In this document: piece by piece, positions 12,688 to 24,072 of the stretch
How positions within the stretch are numbered: the first letter of the stretch is position 1
Layout: every line of letters begins with the position of its first letter
Source of the DNA: Sitta carolinensis
Lineage: Eukaryota > Chordata > Aves > Passeriformes > Sittidae
Direction: 5' to 3'
Assembly: GCA_032173965.1 (NCBI GenBank)
Contig: CM063290.1
Location: 5,903,501 to 5,967,500 of the forward strand
Length of the DNA stretch: 64,000 nucleotides
Notes under the pieces: generated by a model
Databases searched by the model: none
Seen by the model: the letters and a program-made list of their open reading frames with translations, nothing else
Told to the model about the DNA's origin: nothing
Program-made: the position numbers and the translations under genes

Positions 12688-12810
12688 TGATAGGACAAGA
12701 GGTAATGGTTTGAACTGAAGGTGAGTCCATTTAGGTTAAAGATAAAGATTTTTACAGTGAGGGTGGTGAAACAATACCACAGATTGCCCAAAGAGGTGGT
12801 AGATGCCCCA
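12688..12810 (+). mobile_element. CR1 LINE fragment, sense, 3' end missing
   Basis: The sequence follows the CR1 3' region. TGATAGGACAAGAGGTAATG comes first, then TTACAGTGAGGGTGGTGAAA, then AGATTGCCCAAAGAGGTGGT and AGATGCCCCA. CR1 is the main LINE of birds and other sauropsids; most copies are short 5'-truncated fragments with no coding ability. This copy is unusual in that the final roughly 150 bases, including the ATTCTRTG repeats, are absent. It runs directly into a CTAT-type microsatellite. Confidence 0.9.
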
Positions 12811-12873
12811 TTTATTCTATCATCTATCTCTCACATGTCATTCTATTTATCTATATGTCATCTATCATATTTC
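12811..12873 (+). repeat. Degenerate CTAT/ATCT microsatellite
   Basis: CTAT, ATCT and CATCTAT units, partly interrupted by TCACATGTCATT, extend from the broken end of the CR1 fragment. It appears to replace the expected CR1 3' end. Confidence 0.75.
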
Positions 12874-15800
12874 TTTGCAGGGAGAGGAAGTTTTAAGGAT
12901 GTGTTGATTTAATTGTTGAGAATAAGGCCTGCAATAGCTCATGCCAGTACTGTCTGCCTATGCCAGATATTTGCAAGGACACAAAGAAAATCTGGATGTA
13001 TCAGTGTTATCAGAGGGCAGTCAGGGACTGGATCCCTGTTGTACCTTTCACGTTGTTGCCATTGGTTCTCTGTCCTTTTTTCATGTCCAAATCTGCACAT
13101 GTAGCAGACAGCCTTTCTGAGCTCACTGCCTATAGGCAGACAGCTTGAGTTCCCTCCCAGTTCCCTGGTGGAGGGATGACAGGGAAGTGGGATGTCACTA
13201 TCAAAATGTTTTCCACTAGAGTGACAGGTGTTTCCTGGTATGCAAAAGTGACTCTCATGGGGAATATTTATGTAGTTTGTTTTTTTTTTTTTTGTTGGGA
13301 ACTCATGGGTGCAAAAAGAAAAAGGCAATTGGACTGACAGGTGAGAGCTGCACAGCAACAAGGTAAGGGAACCAGAGAGGGTAAGAACAAAGTCTCAGGC
13401 AGGTAGGTGGGAGGAGTCCCAAGGGGGAGTAGTAATACAAAGGGAAGACCTCTGTCTTAGACTTCTTCATCTAAACGTGTGGGTTTGTTGGTTTGTTTTT
13501 TCTTTTTGATATATCACTTGCTGTTTCTTTGCTAAGGCTCAATGTAAAATAAGTTGGAGACCACTAATAACACAGAAGTGCTTTGGCACAGGCTCCACAC
13601 TCAACAGCTGAAGGGTCCATCTAGTCGAATAACCCTTGCAGCCCAGTGTTTGTTGTGCAGGGCTGTGGTACAGGCTGACCCTGCCCAGAGAGGCTGGCCA
13701 GCAGACCTGTGCAGAACTCATGGCAGAACTGGGACATGCTGGGGTCTGCAGGGGTCGTGTGTTCAGGGGCAGAGAAAGGGAACAGAGTCTGTTTGGACAC
13801 CAAGCTCCTCAAAACAGCACGCCTTGGAGTGATGTTGTGCAATCACTGTGAACATTCAGTTCTAGCAGTTAAGGTTCCTGCAGGCCAATGTTTTTTGACT
13901 TTTTTGCTTGGTTTTCAAATGTCCTCACAGACAGAGTTAAAGGATCAGTGTGTATGAGGAGAGGAACATGCTAGCAGTAGAACTGAAGGCAGAACCCCTA
14001 TGTCCTGGTTTCATCCCAGTGAAGTCTGTTAGGGAAAATAATGATGAGATTTTGAAAGACACCTGGACATGTTAATCACCCAAATGCCATCAACAGTTCT
14101 TGAAAATTACTTCTACATGTCTCAATTTGAATAAAAGGATTGTCAATATCTACTCAGTTAGGCTGGGTCTCCCTGACGGTGCTATTGACCACAAGGAGGA
14201 AGAGGAGTGTGCTGCATAGATGATAAATGGTGAAATAATTAACAAACTGTTGTTCTTCAGACAAACTATTATATTTCCCCAGAAAGAAAGAAGAATGGGA
14301 CCTTTTGTTATGGAATTACTTTCTGAGCATGGTATCAGTGGGTTAGAAATTAGAAAAAGGAATAATTCTGTGAACCATCATGCTTATCTTTAAGAACATT
14401 TAAATAAAAGTATACTGTGCCTTACATCTGCAAGTTGCATAGGAGGACAGCATTTGCTTTTTTTTTTTTTTTCTGAATAAGCCACTGTACTTGCAAGGAC
14501 TAATTTGCATTTAATGATTTAAATGAACAGGTATCTGCTCAGGTGGGAGAGCATACACCAAAAGGAACTGGGGAGTGGAGAACACTGACATTTGTATACT
14601 GAGCAGATATTTTTCAGAGGAAGCCAAGTCTATAGCTGAGCAGAAACAAAATTAAAATATTTTCAGGTGGCCAGTGCAGCTGCTGTCTTTGAGTTTGCCT
14701 CTGCCTTTGCCCTCTCTGCTGATTTCCTAGCATTACTTTATATGGCATGACTTCTGATTTATGCTGAGCCTAAATGGTTTTTCTGAAGTTTAATGTGGCT
14801 ATTGGGTGGCACATTTGAAAGCGTAAATAAATTAGCCCAGGTGGAATAAGGAAAGCTGCCTTACATCTCTTGTCTCTGCTGTTCTTTCTGCAGGGCAGTG
14901 GGAAGGAGCTTTTCCCAAGAGCAGCTTGCCATGCCCTGAGAAGCCCAAGATGAGCAGCTTGGGCAGGGCTCAGGGGGGACAGCAGCACCCATCAGGGACT
15001 TCAGCTTCCTAGGAAAGGGGGACTTCACTGCAAGTGAGACTGAGTGCAAGAGAAGGAGTCACTGCTGCGTGGCAAAGAGAGTAGGAGGTTTGTTCTACCA
15101 TAATTTGACTTGTCAGGGATCTGAGTCTCCTGTACTGAGAGCTGTCCTCTCGGGAGAGAAAGGTGCTGGTTTGGGGGTCACACAGCACTGCCAGGGAGCT
15201 GCCTGAGGGGAAGCTCTGCCAGGTGTTCTGGGGAGTGCTCAGTGCCTTAACACCTCTGTGCTTCGAGCTATAGTTTCACCAGCTGTGGTGAAAGGCTGAC
15301 TGGCACATCAACTCCCAGCGCTCTCCTACACACCTCAGTAGTTTGATACTGGCAGAATCAAACTGGCATGGTCTAATCTTGTCCAGAACAGTGAGCTGGT
15401 GGCCACTGGGGTAAAAGCTGCTCTCAGATATTCTCCAGACACTGAATTTCTGGAGTTCATGCGGGTTGTCAGATGAGTGCAGCTATCAGTTGATTTAGAT
15501 TTCTGGAGTAGGAAAATGAAATATTTCTGAAGGGCATGTCAATGAGTATATATTAGAAGAATAAATAGTGATCAGAGGAAATATTTAGGTTTCAAGTGCA
15601 GGCATTGAGTCCAAGTGTTTTGTTCAGCCCTCTTGTTTTCCAGTTTGTTCTGAAATGCTGCAGGAGAAGAGTGCAGAGAGGTTCTGCCTCCTCAACACAG
15701 AACAAAAACATTCAGAAGGTTTTGCACAATGAAGACCTTACAAAAGTGCATTCAAACTCCTGAAAAAAACACTTATAGTGCAAAGACTTGGATAAGTGTT

Positions 15801-15887
15801 CATGCAAAACCTCCAAGAGAGTGCAAGACAGATTTCTGTTTGTCCAAGATAATTTCTGTGGCACGTCCTAGGCCATAGCATGGCATC
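12874..15887. other. Noncoding DNA with short T-runs
   Basis: T-runs occur at 13,280-13,293 and 14,458-14,472. A (T/G) tract occurs near 13,482-13,506. The stretch from 13,540 to 13,850 and that from 14,880 to 15,420 are richer in G+C and carry overlapping short open frames with no family match. A small inverted repeat (GCCCAAG at 14,943, CTTGGGC at 14,958) is present. No gene is recognised. Confidence 0.55.
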
Positions 15888-16010
15888 TGGAGACAGTTAA
15901 GGAAAGCTTGGATGTGGCACTTGGCACCATGGTCTGGTTGACAAAGTGGTGATTGGTCATAGCTGGACTCAAAGATCTCAGAGGTCTTTTCCAAGCTCAT
16001 TTATTGCTGC
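15888..16010 (+). mobile_element. CR1-type LINE 3' end, diverged
   Basis: The segment contains AAAGCTTGGATGTGGCACTT, GCACCATGGTCTGGTTGACA, CATAGCTGGACTCAAAGATC and AGAGGTCTTTTCCAAGCTCA. I recognise these as the last part of a CR1 subfamily in which the usual text is 'ggttggactcgatgatct...aggtcttttccaacct'. The terminal ATTCTGTG repeats are decayed (ATTTATTG). The left edge is uncertain and the copy could extend further left. No coding part is present. Confidence 0.65.
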
Positions 16011-16689
16011 CTGGTGTGTTTCTCTGATGGGTTGTGTCTGATGCATCTGTCCCCAAAACCCTAAGCATCCGTAATGGAGTTATCTTGGTGGGAACGAGAA
16101 AATGCCTATTTAAACTTTTATTGAAACATAATTTTGGGGGGAAGAGTTCATTTCATCCGGTAGGATGACTCTTATATCATCTGAGGGTGCAAGGCATTTT
16201 ATAGATCTAAAATTAACAGTGTACTATATGAATGCTACAGGAAATTAGGTCTACCTGAAGGGAGTTGGTTGCCCTGTATAAATAAGGTTGCATTAACTAT
16301 GCATGAAAAGCCAAAACCAATTAGCAATATTTGGACATCTGTGTTCTCTGTGCATGTAGCAAGAAACAGCAATTCTGTGGTAGGAGAGGGACTGGGAATG
16401 ACAAACTTCCTTCAAATTGTGGCTCAATGTGTCAACTGTGAAGCTGTTGCATGTCCCTAAGACAGTGCAAGTCACCAGCATCCCTGCCTTTTTCCATCTC
16501 TCCATCTACAGGGTAATTGAGCAATGTGATTTTTTTGGATTTTTTTTCTCTCTCTCCAAATAATGATTTGAATTTCAAAAGGTTTTGCATTGAAACTGCC
16601 ATCACCCTCTTTGTTTTTGCTTTTTTGCATATGTTCCATGATTTTGCTGGCGGGGAAATTCATAAGCAGCAAGTTTTAACTAATTAGAG
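16011..16689. other. Noncoding DNA, nothing recognised
   Basis: Mixed sequence without recognised repeats or exons. Short open frames on both strands are chance-like. Confidence 0.6.
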
Positions 16690-16960
16690 AATATTAATAG
16701 AGGATGAATTTCAAATTCATATATATGGCATTTCACACTATCTATTCTAAGTCATATGCTCTCCTCTCATGAGCTAATAATGTACTGTGTAATTTATGAG
16801 GTATGTCAAATGGGCTACTTCACAGATTTTTAAATATCAGCTCATAAATTGTGAATAATCATATTCACAAATATTATTTCTGGAAATTAATTTAAATTAA
16901 TAATAGATCTGTGTACTAATTGTTGACCTCTGGTGGGAAAGACTATGTATATGGAAGAGG
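16690..16960. other. A+T-rich high-complexity block with two palindromes
   Basis: This block holds an inverted repeat (TTGTGAATA at 16,849-16,857 and TATTCACAA at 16,862-16,870, with a 4-base loop). It also holds a perfect 16-bp palindrome, ATTAATTTAAATTAAT, at 16,886-16,901. The absence of simple repeats together with dense TAAT cores resembles conserved noncoding enhancers. That is an impression, not proof. Confidence 0.35.
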
Positions 16961-19900
16961 AAACCATTTTTCTCAATGATTTTCTGCACAATTGCTCTAA
17001 AAGACAATCTGACTACAGCTGGAATATGGAGGCTTAAATTAGGTATTGAATATCAAGCACTGGGAAAGCAGGAAACTGCATTGTTTGTTATGCACTGTGG
17101 TGACAAGAATCCCACTTCAATAAATTTAGTTCCAGCAGTCAACTGCATTGAAGACACACTAAATTTTCCATGGAAACATAACTGCTTTCTGGAGCACAGC
17201 AGCCCAACAGCTCCATGCTACTTAAACAAATGTGAATAAAAAAAATTCACATATAAATGACTGCATATGGTCTTTCATCTAAGTAAATTGATATATGATT
17301 GTGTAAATCCTTGAGATTTTTGAAAATTCTGGCCTTAACCAAAAAAGCACCACAAGATTAAACGTTTATTTGTATATATTTTCCGTCTGCAGACTGACTT
17401 AGATATACTTTAAAGATTGGTCTTATATATCAGAAAACGACTTTCTTCAGTAAATTGGTTTGCTGCTTTGCTAAAATAGTTTAGGCTGCCTTGCCAGAAG
17501 GAGCCCTGGTTTTCAGTTTTGTGCTAGGAGTGGCATTTGAATCAAGTGAAACCATTCCCTTGTCTATGAATTACCTCTGTGATATGAACCAATGGAGCAG
17601 GGCTTTACAACTTTGTTTATATCAAGCTCACGATGTGATGGGTAAAAGGAACTAACTCTCCTTGCCTAAGACTTCTCATCATCAAAGAGGTTAAATGGGG
17701 GGGTAACAGGGAGCGTCTCTGCAGGTTCTTCCAGTTGGCTTCAGTCTGTCCATGCATTGTTTCCCTAACTTCCAAAATGAGGGGGAGATCGATATTGGGC
17801 TGTTTCAAAGGAGTGGGAGCAATGGCTCAGCAGTTGTGAGTTATGCTTTGGTGACTGGAGGTTGAAAGTACAAAGTTCTGCAGAGTTTGTTTCTTGTTCC
17901 CTTCATGCACAGGGAAGTGACTGGGGAAGGTGTCCAGGCTTGGGTCTGCTTCTCTGTTAATTCCTCTATCTTCCTTTGAGCTCTCTTTGATAGCTTTTTC
18001 CCCCCTCTCTGCTAATTTCTGACTCTGTAATATGTCTAGGCAGGTGATTTTTGTGCTCTGTGTGGTCTGTAAGCTCCACCTATGCTTGAACATCTTTCCT
18101 TATGGATTTTATTTCATTCTGTGTAAATCCACCCCTAATTACCCTTGTGCCAGTGGTGGTTTTCCACTGGCTTAAGGAAGTGTGTGAGCTTCCCTAACAA
18201 CTTGCAGTGCAGGTTTCAGGAGGCAGAGTAGTTGATATAATCCTCAAAAAGAGATGAAAAAGGGCGAGGAGGGAACAAAGGGTTCCTGTGTGTCTCCTGT
18301 CACTCGGGCAGTGTGCTCTGCCAAATGGTGGCATGGGAAGATGAAAGCAGCTAAAGCACTTCCATGCATCAGAACCAGAGCCTGAACTGAGCAGGAGGAT
18401 TTTTGCATGGGGGAATTGTGATTGTAAGGAGAAAAAGATGGAATCTGAAGGCACACCATAGACCTTATAACCTGGATACAGATTACCTGAGAAAAAATAT
18501 TAACCTGCACTGGTGTTGTATTCTCTGTGTGCTGTAAGGAGAATTCATTGTTCCCCCGGACCTGAAAAGAGTTCTTAGCACACCCAATTGAGTTGAACTG
18601 GTCTCTAATAATATTTATTAATCACAGATTTCCTTGATAGTGGCCATTAACATCTTCCAGTAATAGCAAAAGGTCTTTGGTATTTTTCAGAATTAACCAG
18701 AGGATGAGCCTTGGTTTGTCTATTATTATGGATATATGGATTTGCTTCCCAGGTATTTGGCTTTAGGGTTTTTTAAGGATTGTTTAAGTTAGCTGGTAAG
18801 TGCATTTTGTTAATTTTAGAAAATGAACATGTAGCTCAGTTTTTTTTCCTTTATTTGGTTGCCGAATAAATGGCTTTTTGTTTGTTTATTTTGTCTTTTG
18901 TCTTTCTTTTACTTTTCTTCTTAACAGAAAAGCCCCAGGGACCCAGGGAACAAATAAATTATATATTTTTTCTAGTACTGCATAGTTTTATTATGTTTAT
19001 AATTTGTTTGTCATTCTGTTTCTTACAGAAGTAGCTGTTGTTCCAGGATTACACAAAATCTATTGGGGATAGAGAAGTGAGATATTTACAGATGTAGACA
19101 TCTTTCTTTAGTTTCTTTACTGGATTAAAGGAGAAAAATGGTGGAATGAACAGGAAAATTAAAAGATATGCTAATTTTTTTCTTGAGATAATATGTTAAC
19201 ACTATTCTGTTATGTGTTTTTATCTCAAATCTTTATGACTCAAAAGATTTGAATATAATAAAACTATGGTACACCAAAACCAAGAGGTAATAAAAACCCC
19301 CATTGTTCTAATTTAATGTATTTGACAAATTACCTCAAAGACAAAAAATTGCTTCTTTTATTGTTTTTTTTCCCCAATGCAGAAAGAGCCCATAACCTTA
19401 TCAGATTACAGTTTCTTAGCATTGCATACTTTGTTTATGATTAAAATAGTCTGTGTGTCACTCGGGTTTTTAGGTTCAGAATACAATTCAATCTGATTTC
19501 TGTTACACCTGGGCTAAACAGGGACAAAGACTATTTTTCAAGATTTTCTAACTGAATTCAAATCAAGCTTCACCTGGTGCCCAATTCTGCTGGTGCACTT
19601 ATGTGATTTTACTGCCTTGGTGTAGGTTCTGCAGTATTTTAATTGGAAAATATCAGTGAAACAGTAGTCCCCTCATAGCTAGGAAGAGTTTATTCACTCC
19701 GTAACAAATGATTCCTCAAGCTTAAGTTTAAAGAAATTAATGTGGGCAAACTAAAAGAAAAAGAAAATAAAAATCCCACAACAGAAATTTAAACTCTTTT
19801 TAGTGAGATTTTTATGTGAAACCTCCATTATGGGCAAAGAATCTGCACCAAGTTTGTCTTTGTCTTCCACTTTTTGTTTGATTTAAAAAAACCCCAAACC

Positions 19901-20347
19901 AATGAACAAAACAAGATGTTAACTTTTAAAACTGACACCCAAGCTTACAATTTTTTTAAAAAATTGTTCCATTAAATTAAAAAACAGTTGGGATAGAAAG
20001 GGACACACATAATAAAAGACTGCAGGATTTACACAGAACTGTGACAATGACATCAGTGCAGAAAATGCAGTCACCACTGAAATGGCTGAAATTTGGTGAC
20101 TGCAGTTTGCACACAGAGTATTAAAAAAACAGCTGGCAAAATTTCAGTACCCCAGATAGGCTTGTGCATTCTGACATGGGTTTGCAACAAAGTTTGGCCT
20201 ATATTAAATCTGATATATCAGACACCTCAGTGAATTAAGAAAACAGGTTTCTAACCTAAATAGAGATGTAAGAGCATCTAAAAATGTCCCTATTGAATGA
20301 ACTGCTGAACTGAAAAATCAAGACCAGATCAAGTCAATCAGCAGGTT
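16961..20347. other. Noncoding DNA with scattered hairpin-forming repeats
   Basis: No gene is recognised. An 8-bp stem with an A7 loop lies at 17,230-17,252 (ATGTGAAT and ATTCACAT). A 10-bp-armed inverted repeat with a 1-base centre lies at 19,947-19,967. A long pyrimidine tract ends in AACAG at 18,923-18,927, but no open exon follows it. Confidence 0.55.
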
Positions 20348-20367
20348 AGCTTTTTAATTAAAAAGCT
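20348..20367. repeat. Perfect 20-bp palindrome
   Basis: AGCTTTTTAATTAAAAAGCT reads identically on both strands with no spacer, and its centre is AATT. Its flanks do not extend the symmetry. Confidence 0.9.
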
Positions 20368-23300
20368 TTCTTTAGTAGTTTCACATGTATCTTGCTAATT
20401 TGTCCAGTTTTGATGTTTTTCTCCTGTGTGCTGGCTATTAGGCTGCACAAATTGAAAGAGTTTTCTGTCTATGCAGGTCACATGCAGGGTAGTGGTCAAA
20501 ATACATCTTTTGACTGGTCCACTCTCTTGGGATGTTCAAAGTAGCTATTCATACCAAGGTAATTGGCAGAACCATATTTCTGCACAGCCTTTAGATTTGT
20601 GCATGGCTTATAAATAACAAGTAACTGGGGGGAAAAATTCATTTAAAAAACTTACTTTAAACTAGGTTGAATAAAGTATCAGTTGCCTAAAATAGACATC
20701 CTCTTAATGTGACCCATGAAAAAAACGCAATAACATTGAAAACCTCTGAAAATAGCTCTTATCTGAGCTGTTTAGACACGGGCAGCACTCATGACATTGT
20801 TCACAGAGGATTTTGTGTGACTGCAGTCACTTCACATCTTAATACAACAGTCATTGATGCTCTGTTTCTCCTAAAGTGTGTGCCAGTTTGCCTTGCAGTG
20901 CACTTGCTAGAGAGGAGGAAAGGAAAAGACTAACCAGGCACACCAGTGGACATTTCCCATCTTTCTGGCATGGTTATAGCTCAACCTGTGACTCCAGAAG
21001 AAAGAGGAAGAGAAGGGCAGTGTAGACAAGGAGTACTGAAATGTGCAGTCATTTGACTTCATGTTTTTGTTCCCTGGGGTTGACAAACCTCTCTTGAAGA
21101 GCTAGATTTGAAGAAAATTGAAAGAACTCTCATTTCTTTGTCCTACCCTGTTGCCTGTTGGATGACTTCTTAGTTTGGTTAAGTTCCTGAAAGCTAAAAG
21201 TCACTTAGACAATTTCTGTCAAGGACATGCTCAATCAGCTGCACTCAGGTGGGAGGTAACAGCAGCTCTCTCTTGGGCTTTGTAGTAAGTCTTGGTGTAG
21301 ATAAGCAACACAGGGCACTGGCAGCTTAAAAGTGTCTCTTTGTGTTTGAAGCAAACTCCATGGACCCTAAGCTGTGCTCAGAGTTACTTTGATAAATGCA
21401 TATCTTAAATTTTCTCAGCCAGAGAAAAGTTTCTAAAATTGGTAGACCACCTTCCCTAAGCCAGTGAAAGTTTCATGTCATTTGCCTCTTCTATTTCCAT
21501 TTTTTTTCCACATCCAAGCCAAAAGAATAAAGCCTATTATACTTCAAGAAATGTATTTTGATTCCTTTTATGTTGTCTTCTTTAAATATGATGTTTTATG
21601 ACAGTATTATTGTAAATCTGAGAGTGATTCTCTTCCCTTTGAAGCTCAGACCTATTCTTCATTTTAATGTGTCTACCAGCTTCACGTGGCCCGCTCTGCA
21701 AGGTTCCTGTGAAGATGCAGTGCATCTGCTTTTGTGAAATCTGTCATCTTCTTCTCAAATGTAGAGCTGAATACTTCCTGTTCTCAGACTCTTTAGAGTT
21801 CACTTCACAAATTGGTGCCATTTTTATTGTTTTGTTTTTAATTTTTTTTTTTTCTCTGTTATGGGTGTCTAGAATCCCGTAGTTCTAACAAATGTTAGAG
21901 GGTAAGTTTCACATGCAAATAATGGCCTTTTCAGTGATAAGTGATTCAATCGGCAGCATAAAAATAGACACTTCCTCATATCTTTGTGCCATGCCATTTA
22001 TTATTCTGTATTAGCATCTGTGAAGTGCTGTTTCATGCTCTTCAGTGTTGTGCATGTGGCTCAGCAGCACAATGAGCCAGCTCAGGCTGACAGACCTCGC
22101 TGCCCTTTCAGTGAAAAGCCAAGGCTTGGTGCAATATCCCTGAAAGAAGCAATCAGAGGATTTACAGAACAACACAGCACACTAACTTTACTGCCTGTCC
22201 CCAAAACATGATATTAAATTATGTGTTAAAAAGGATATTAGGGGCATGGTCTTTGGAAGAATCCAACTCGTGTCCCATCTGAATTAGCATATAGATGAGC
22301 TGGAGTCTCAGATGAAGCACAACCTAGATGAGTTTTCTAGCACTGTGCTGCTTTGTACATTATCTCTATCAAAATGCAGCTTTGTGAATACAGCCTTACA
22401 CACACTCACACCCATTTTTGGAGATGTTGCATAGGCAGCAAGGAAAGCAGGAGCAGACACAAGGGACAGCATTCACCTCTGCTTCTGAGCTTCCTGTGTC
22501 CCACCAAAACAGACCAGACACAGGTGTGTGCAGCCCTGCATCATACACAATGCTTTCCCAGTAAGACAAATCTGTGAACCTAAGCTCCTCCTGTTGTCCC
22601 CTGAAACAGCATTTAACCATTCCTAGCATAGAAGGAATTTGTTAAGTGCAAAATAATTTTGAAAACTTGGTAGAATTGCAAGTCCTCAATCACGACTTCT
22701 ACATGTTCAGCTAGGACATTTTTCTGTATAGCAGTAACCTAGGGCCTGGGTATGTCCTGGAAATTATGGATAAACCCCTTCCAGTTAAACATAAGTGAAA
22801 TCTAAAGACTTATTTATGAAAACTATAATGTTGTATTTTCAGAATAAAAATAAATAGCACATTTTGGAATTAGGCCTTGCATTACTGACAGAACCTAGAA
22901 ATGGGGTTGTCAGGTAAAACAACAACAGCAATTGTCCTTTGGAGAGCTTGTGCCTGAGCTCTACCTAGTAAAGCATGTGAATAATGGCACATGGCCCCTT
23001 TGCTTTGCTGTAAATTACTGCTGGCCTCGATTGTGCATTTTGAGGAGTAAAGGAGAAATGTGCATACCTCTGTGATTTTTTGACACAGAACTAACCCCAG
23101 TGGGGCAAAAATGGCTCTTCAGTGCAACTGGCATCCATAGAAAGAGTTCCTCCTCTAGTGAAACCTTTGTTTCCCAATTTATTTTGCAGCTGCAAAGAAG
23201 AGAACATTTTGCACTCCAGCAGGGTCATTATTCAATGGATATCAAATATAGGAAAGTGGCTTTTGCAGAAAAGCCTTCTCTTACCTGGCTGTGGCATGTT

Positions 23301-24045
23301 CTCTTGCAGGCCAGGTATAAGCAAAAATTCCTCCCCACGTGCAATATTGAAGCCTGGGTGCTACCCAGAAAGGAGAGATATAAGAGAGTAGTCATTATTT
23401 TTCTGAGCATTGTTGGCAGTAAGAAAGCTTTTATTACTGGCTTCACATCATCACAATAAGAGTTTAAAAAGAATTATTAAGTCACTGATGGCAGTGTAAT
23501 GAATTATTAATACAAGAAATATAAAAATGAATGTTTACTTATATTTGAAGTTCTCCTCTTTGAGAAAGTGGGTAAATAAGAAAATATCTGTGTTGATTCA
23601 AGACTAAACCTGAGGGATCTGCTAAGGTCTTAGTGCACACCACAAGGATTGTTTGCAAGAGTCTTACTGAAGTCAGAACTTAGACTGTGTTGGTAGAAGA
23701 AAATCTATTTTATTGCAATTACTTTTCTTTGTTTACACCAGGGAGGTAAATTTAACTTTGGAACCATCATTTGCATCCTTGCAATACATGCTTTCAGGTA
23801 AAGAAAAGCTATTGCTTTCTACCTTTCTCTTTTACTTAAAAGTTACAAACAAAATAACAAGGAATGGAAAAAGCCAGTGTTTCTTTAATTTGCATTTTTT
23901 AAAAAAATATTTATTTGCCACACCTTTCATTACAGATTTAAAATGCAGCTGTGAATGGATTCATGTCAATAAAGCTGCATTTTGCTACCACATATTTCTC
24001 TACAGAGAGTCCAGTTGACTCAAAATGTCATAATTGTTGTAGCAG
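20368..24045. other. Noncoding DNA, nothing recognised
   Basis: No recognised gene or repeat family. A 119-codon open frame at 23,100-23,459 overlaps others in different phases and has no family resemblance. Octamer sites are at 21,913, 23,769 and 23,888. Confidence 0.6.
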
Positions 24046-24072
24046 TTTAATTATATTCAAAATATAATTAAA
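24046..24072. repeat. Perfect 12-bp inverted repeat, 3-base loop
   Basis: The arm TTTAATTATATT (24,046-24,057) is followed by CAA and then its exact reverse complement AATATAATTAAA (24,061-24,072). It would form a cruciform or hairpin. No terminal repeats or target duplications were noticed around it. Confidence 0.9.

Noticed and set aside
12939..13361. 140-codon minus-strand open frame
   Set aside because: It begins at TTG and includes a stretch encoded by a T-run. No family resemblance.
13980..14030. Text resembling a passerine repeat start (GTCCTGGTTTCATCCCAG)
   Set aside because: The match is too short to assign to an LTR or LINE family from memory.
18880..18927. Splice-acceptor-like pyrimidine tract ending in AACAG
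   Set aside because: No frame stays open with a plausible donor after it. Such tracts are common in A+T-rich vertebrate DNA.
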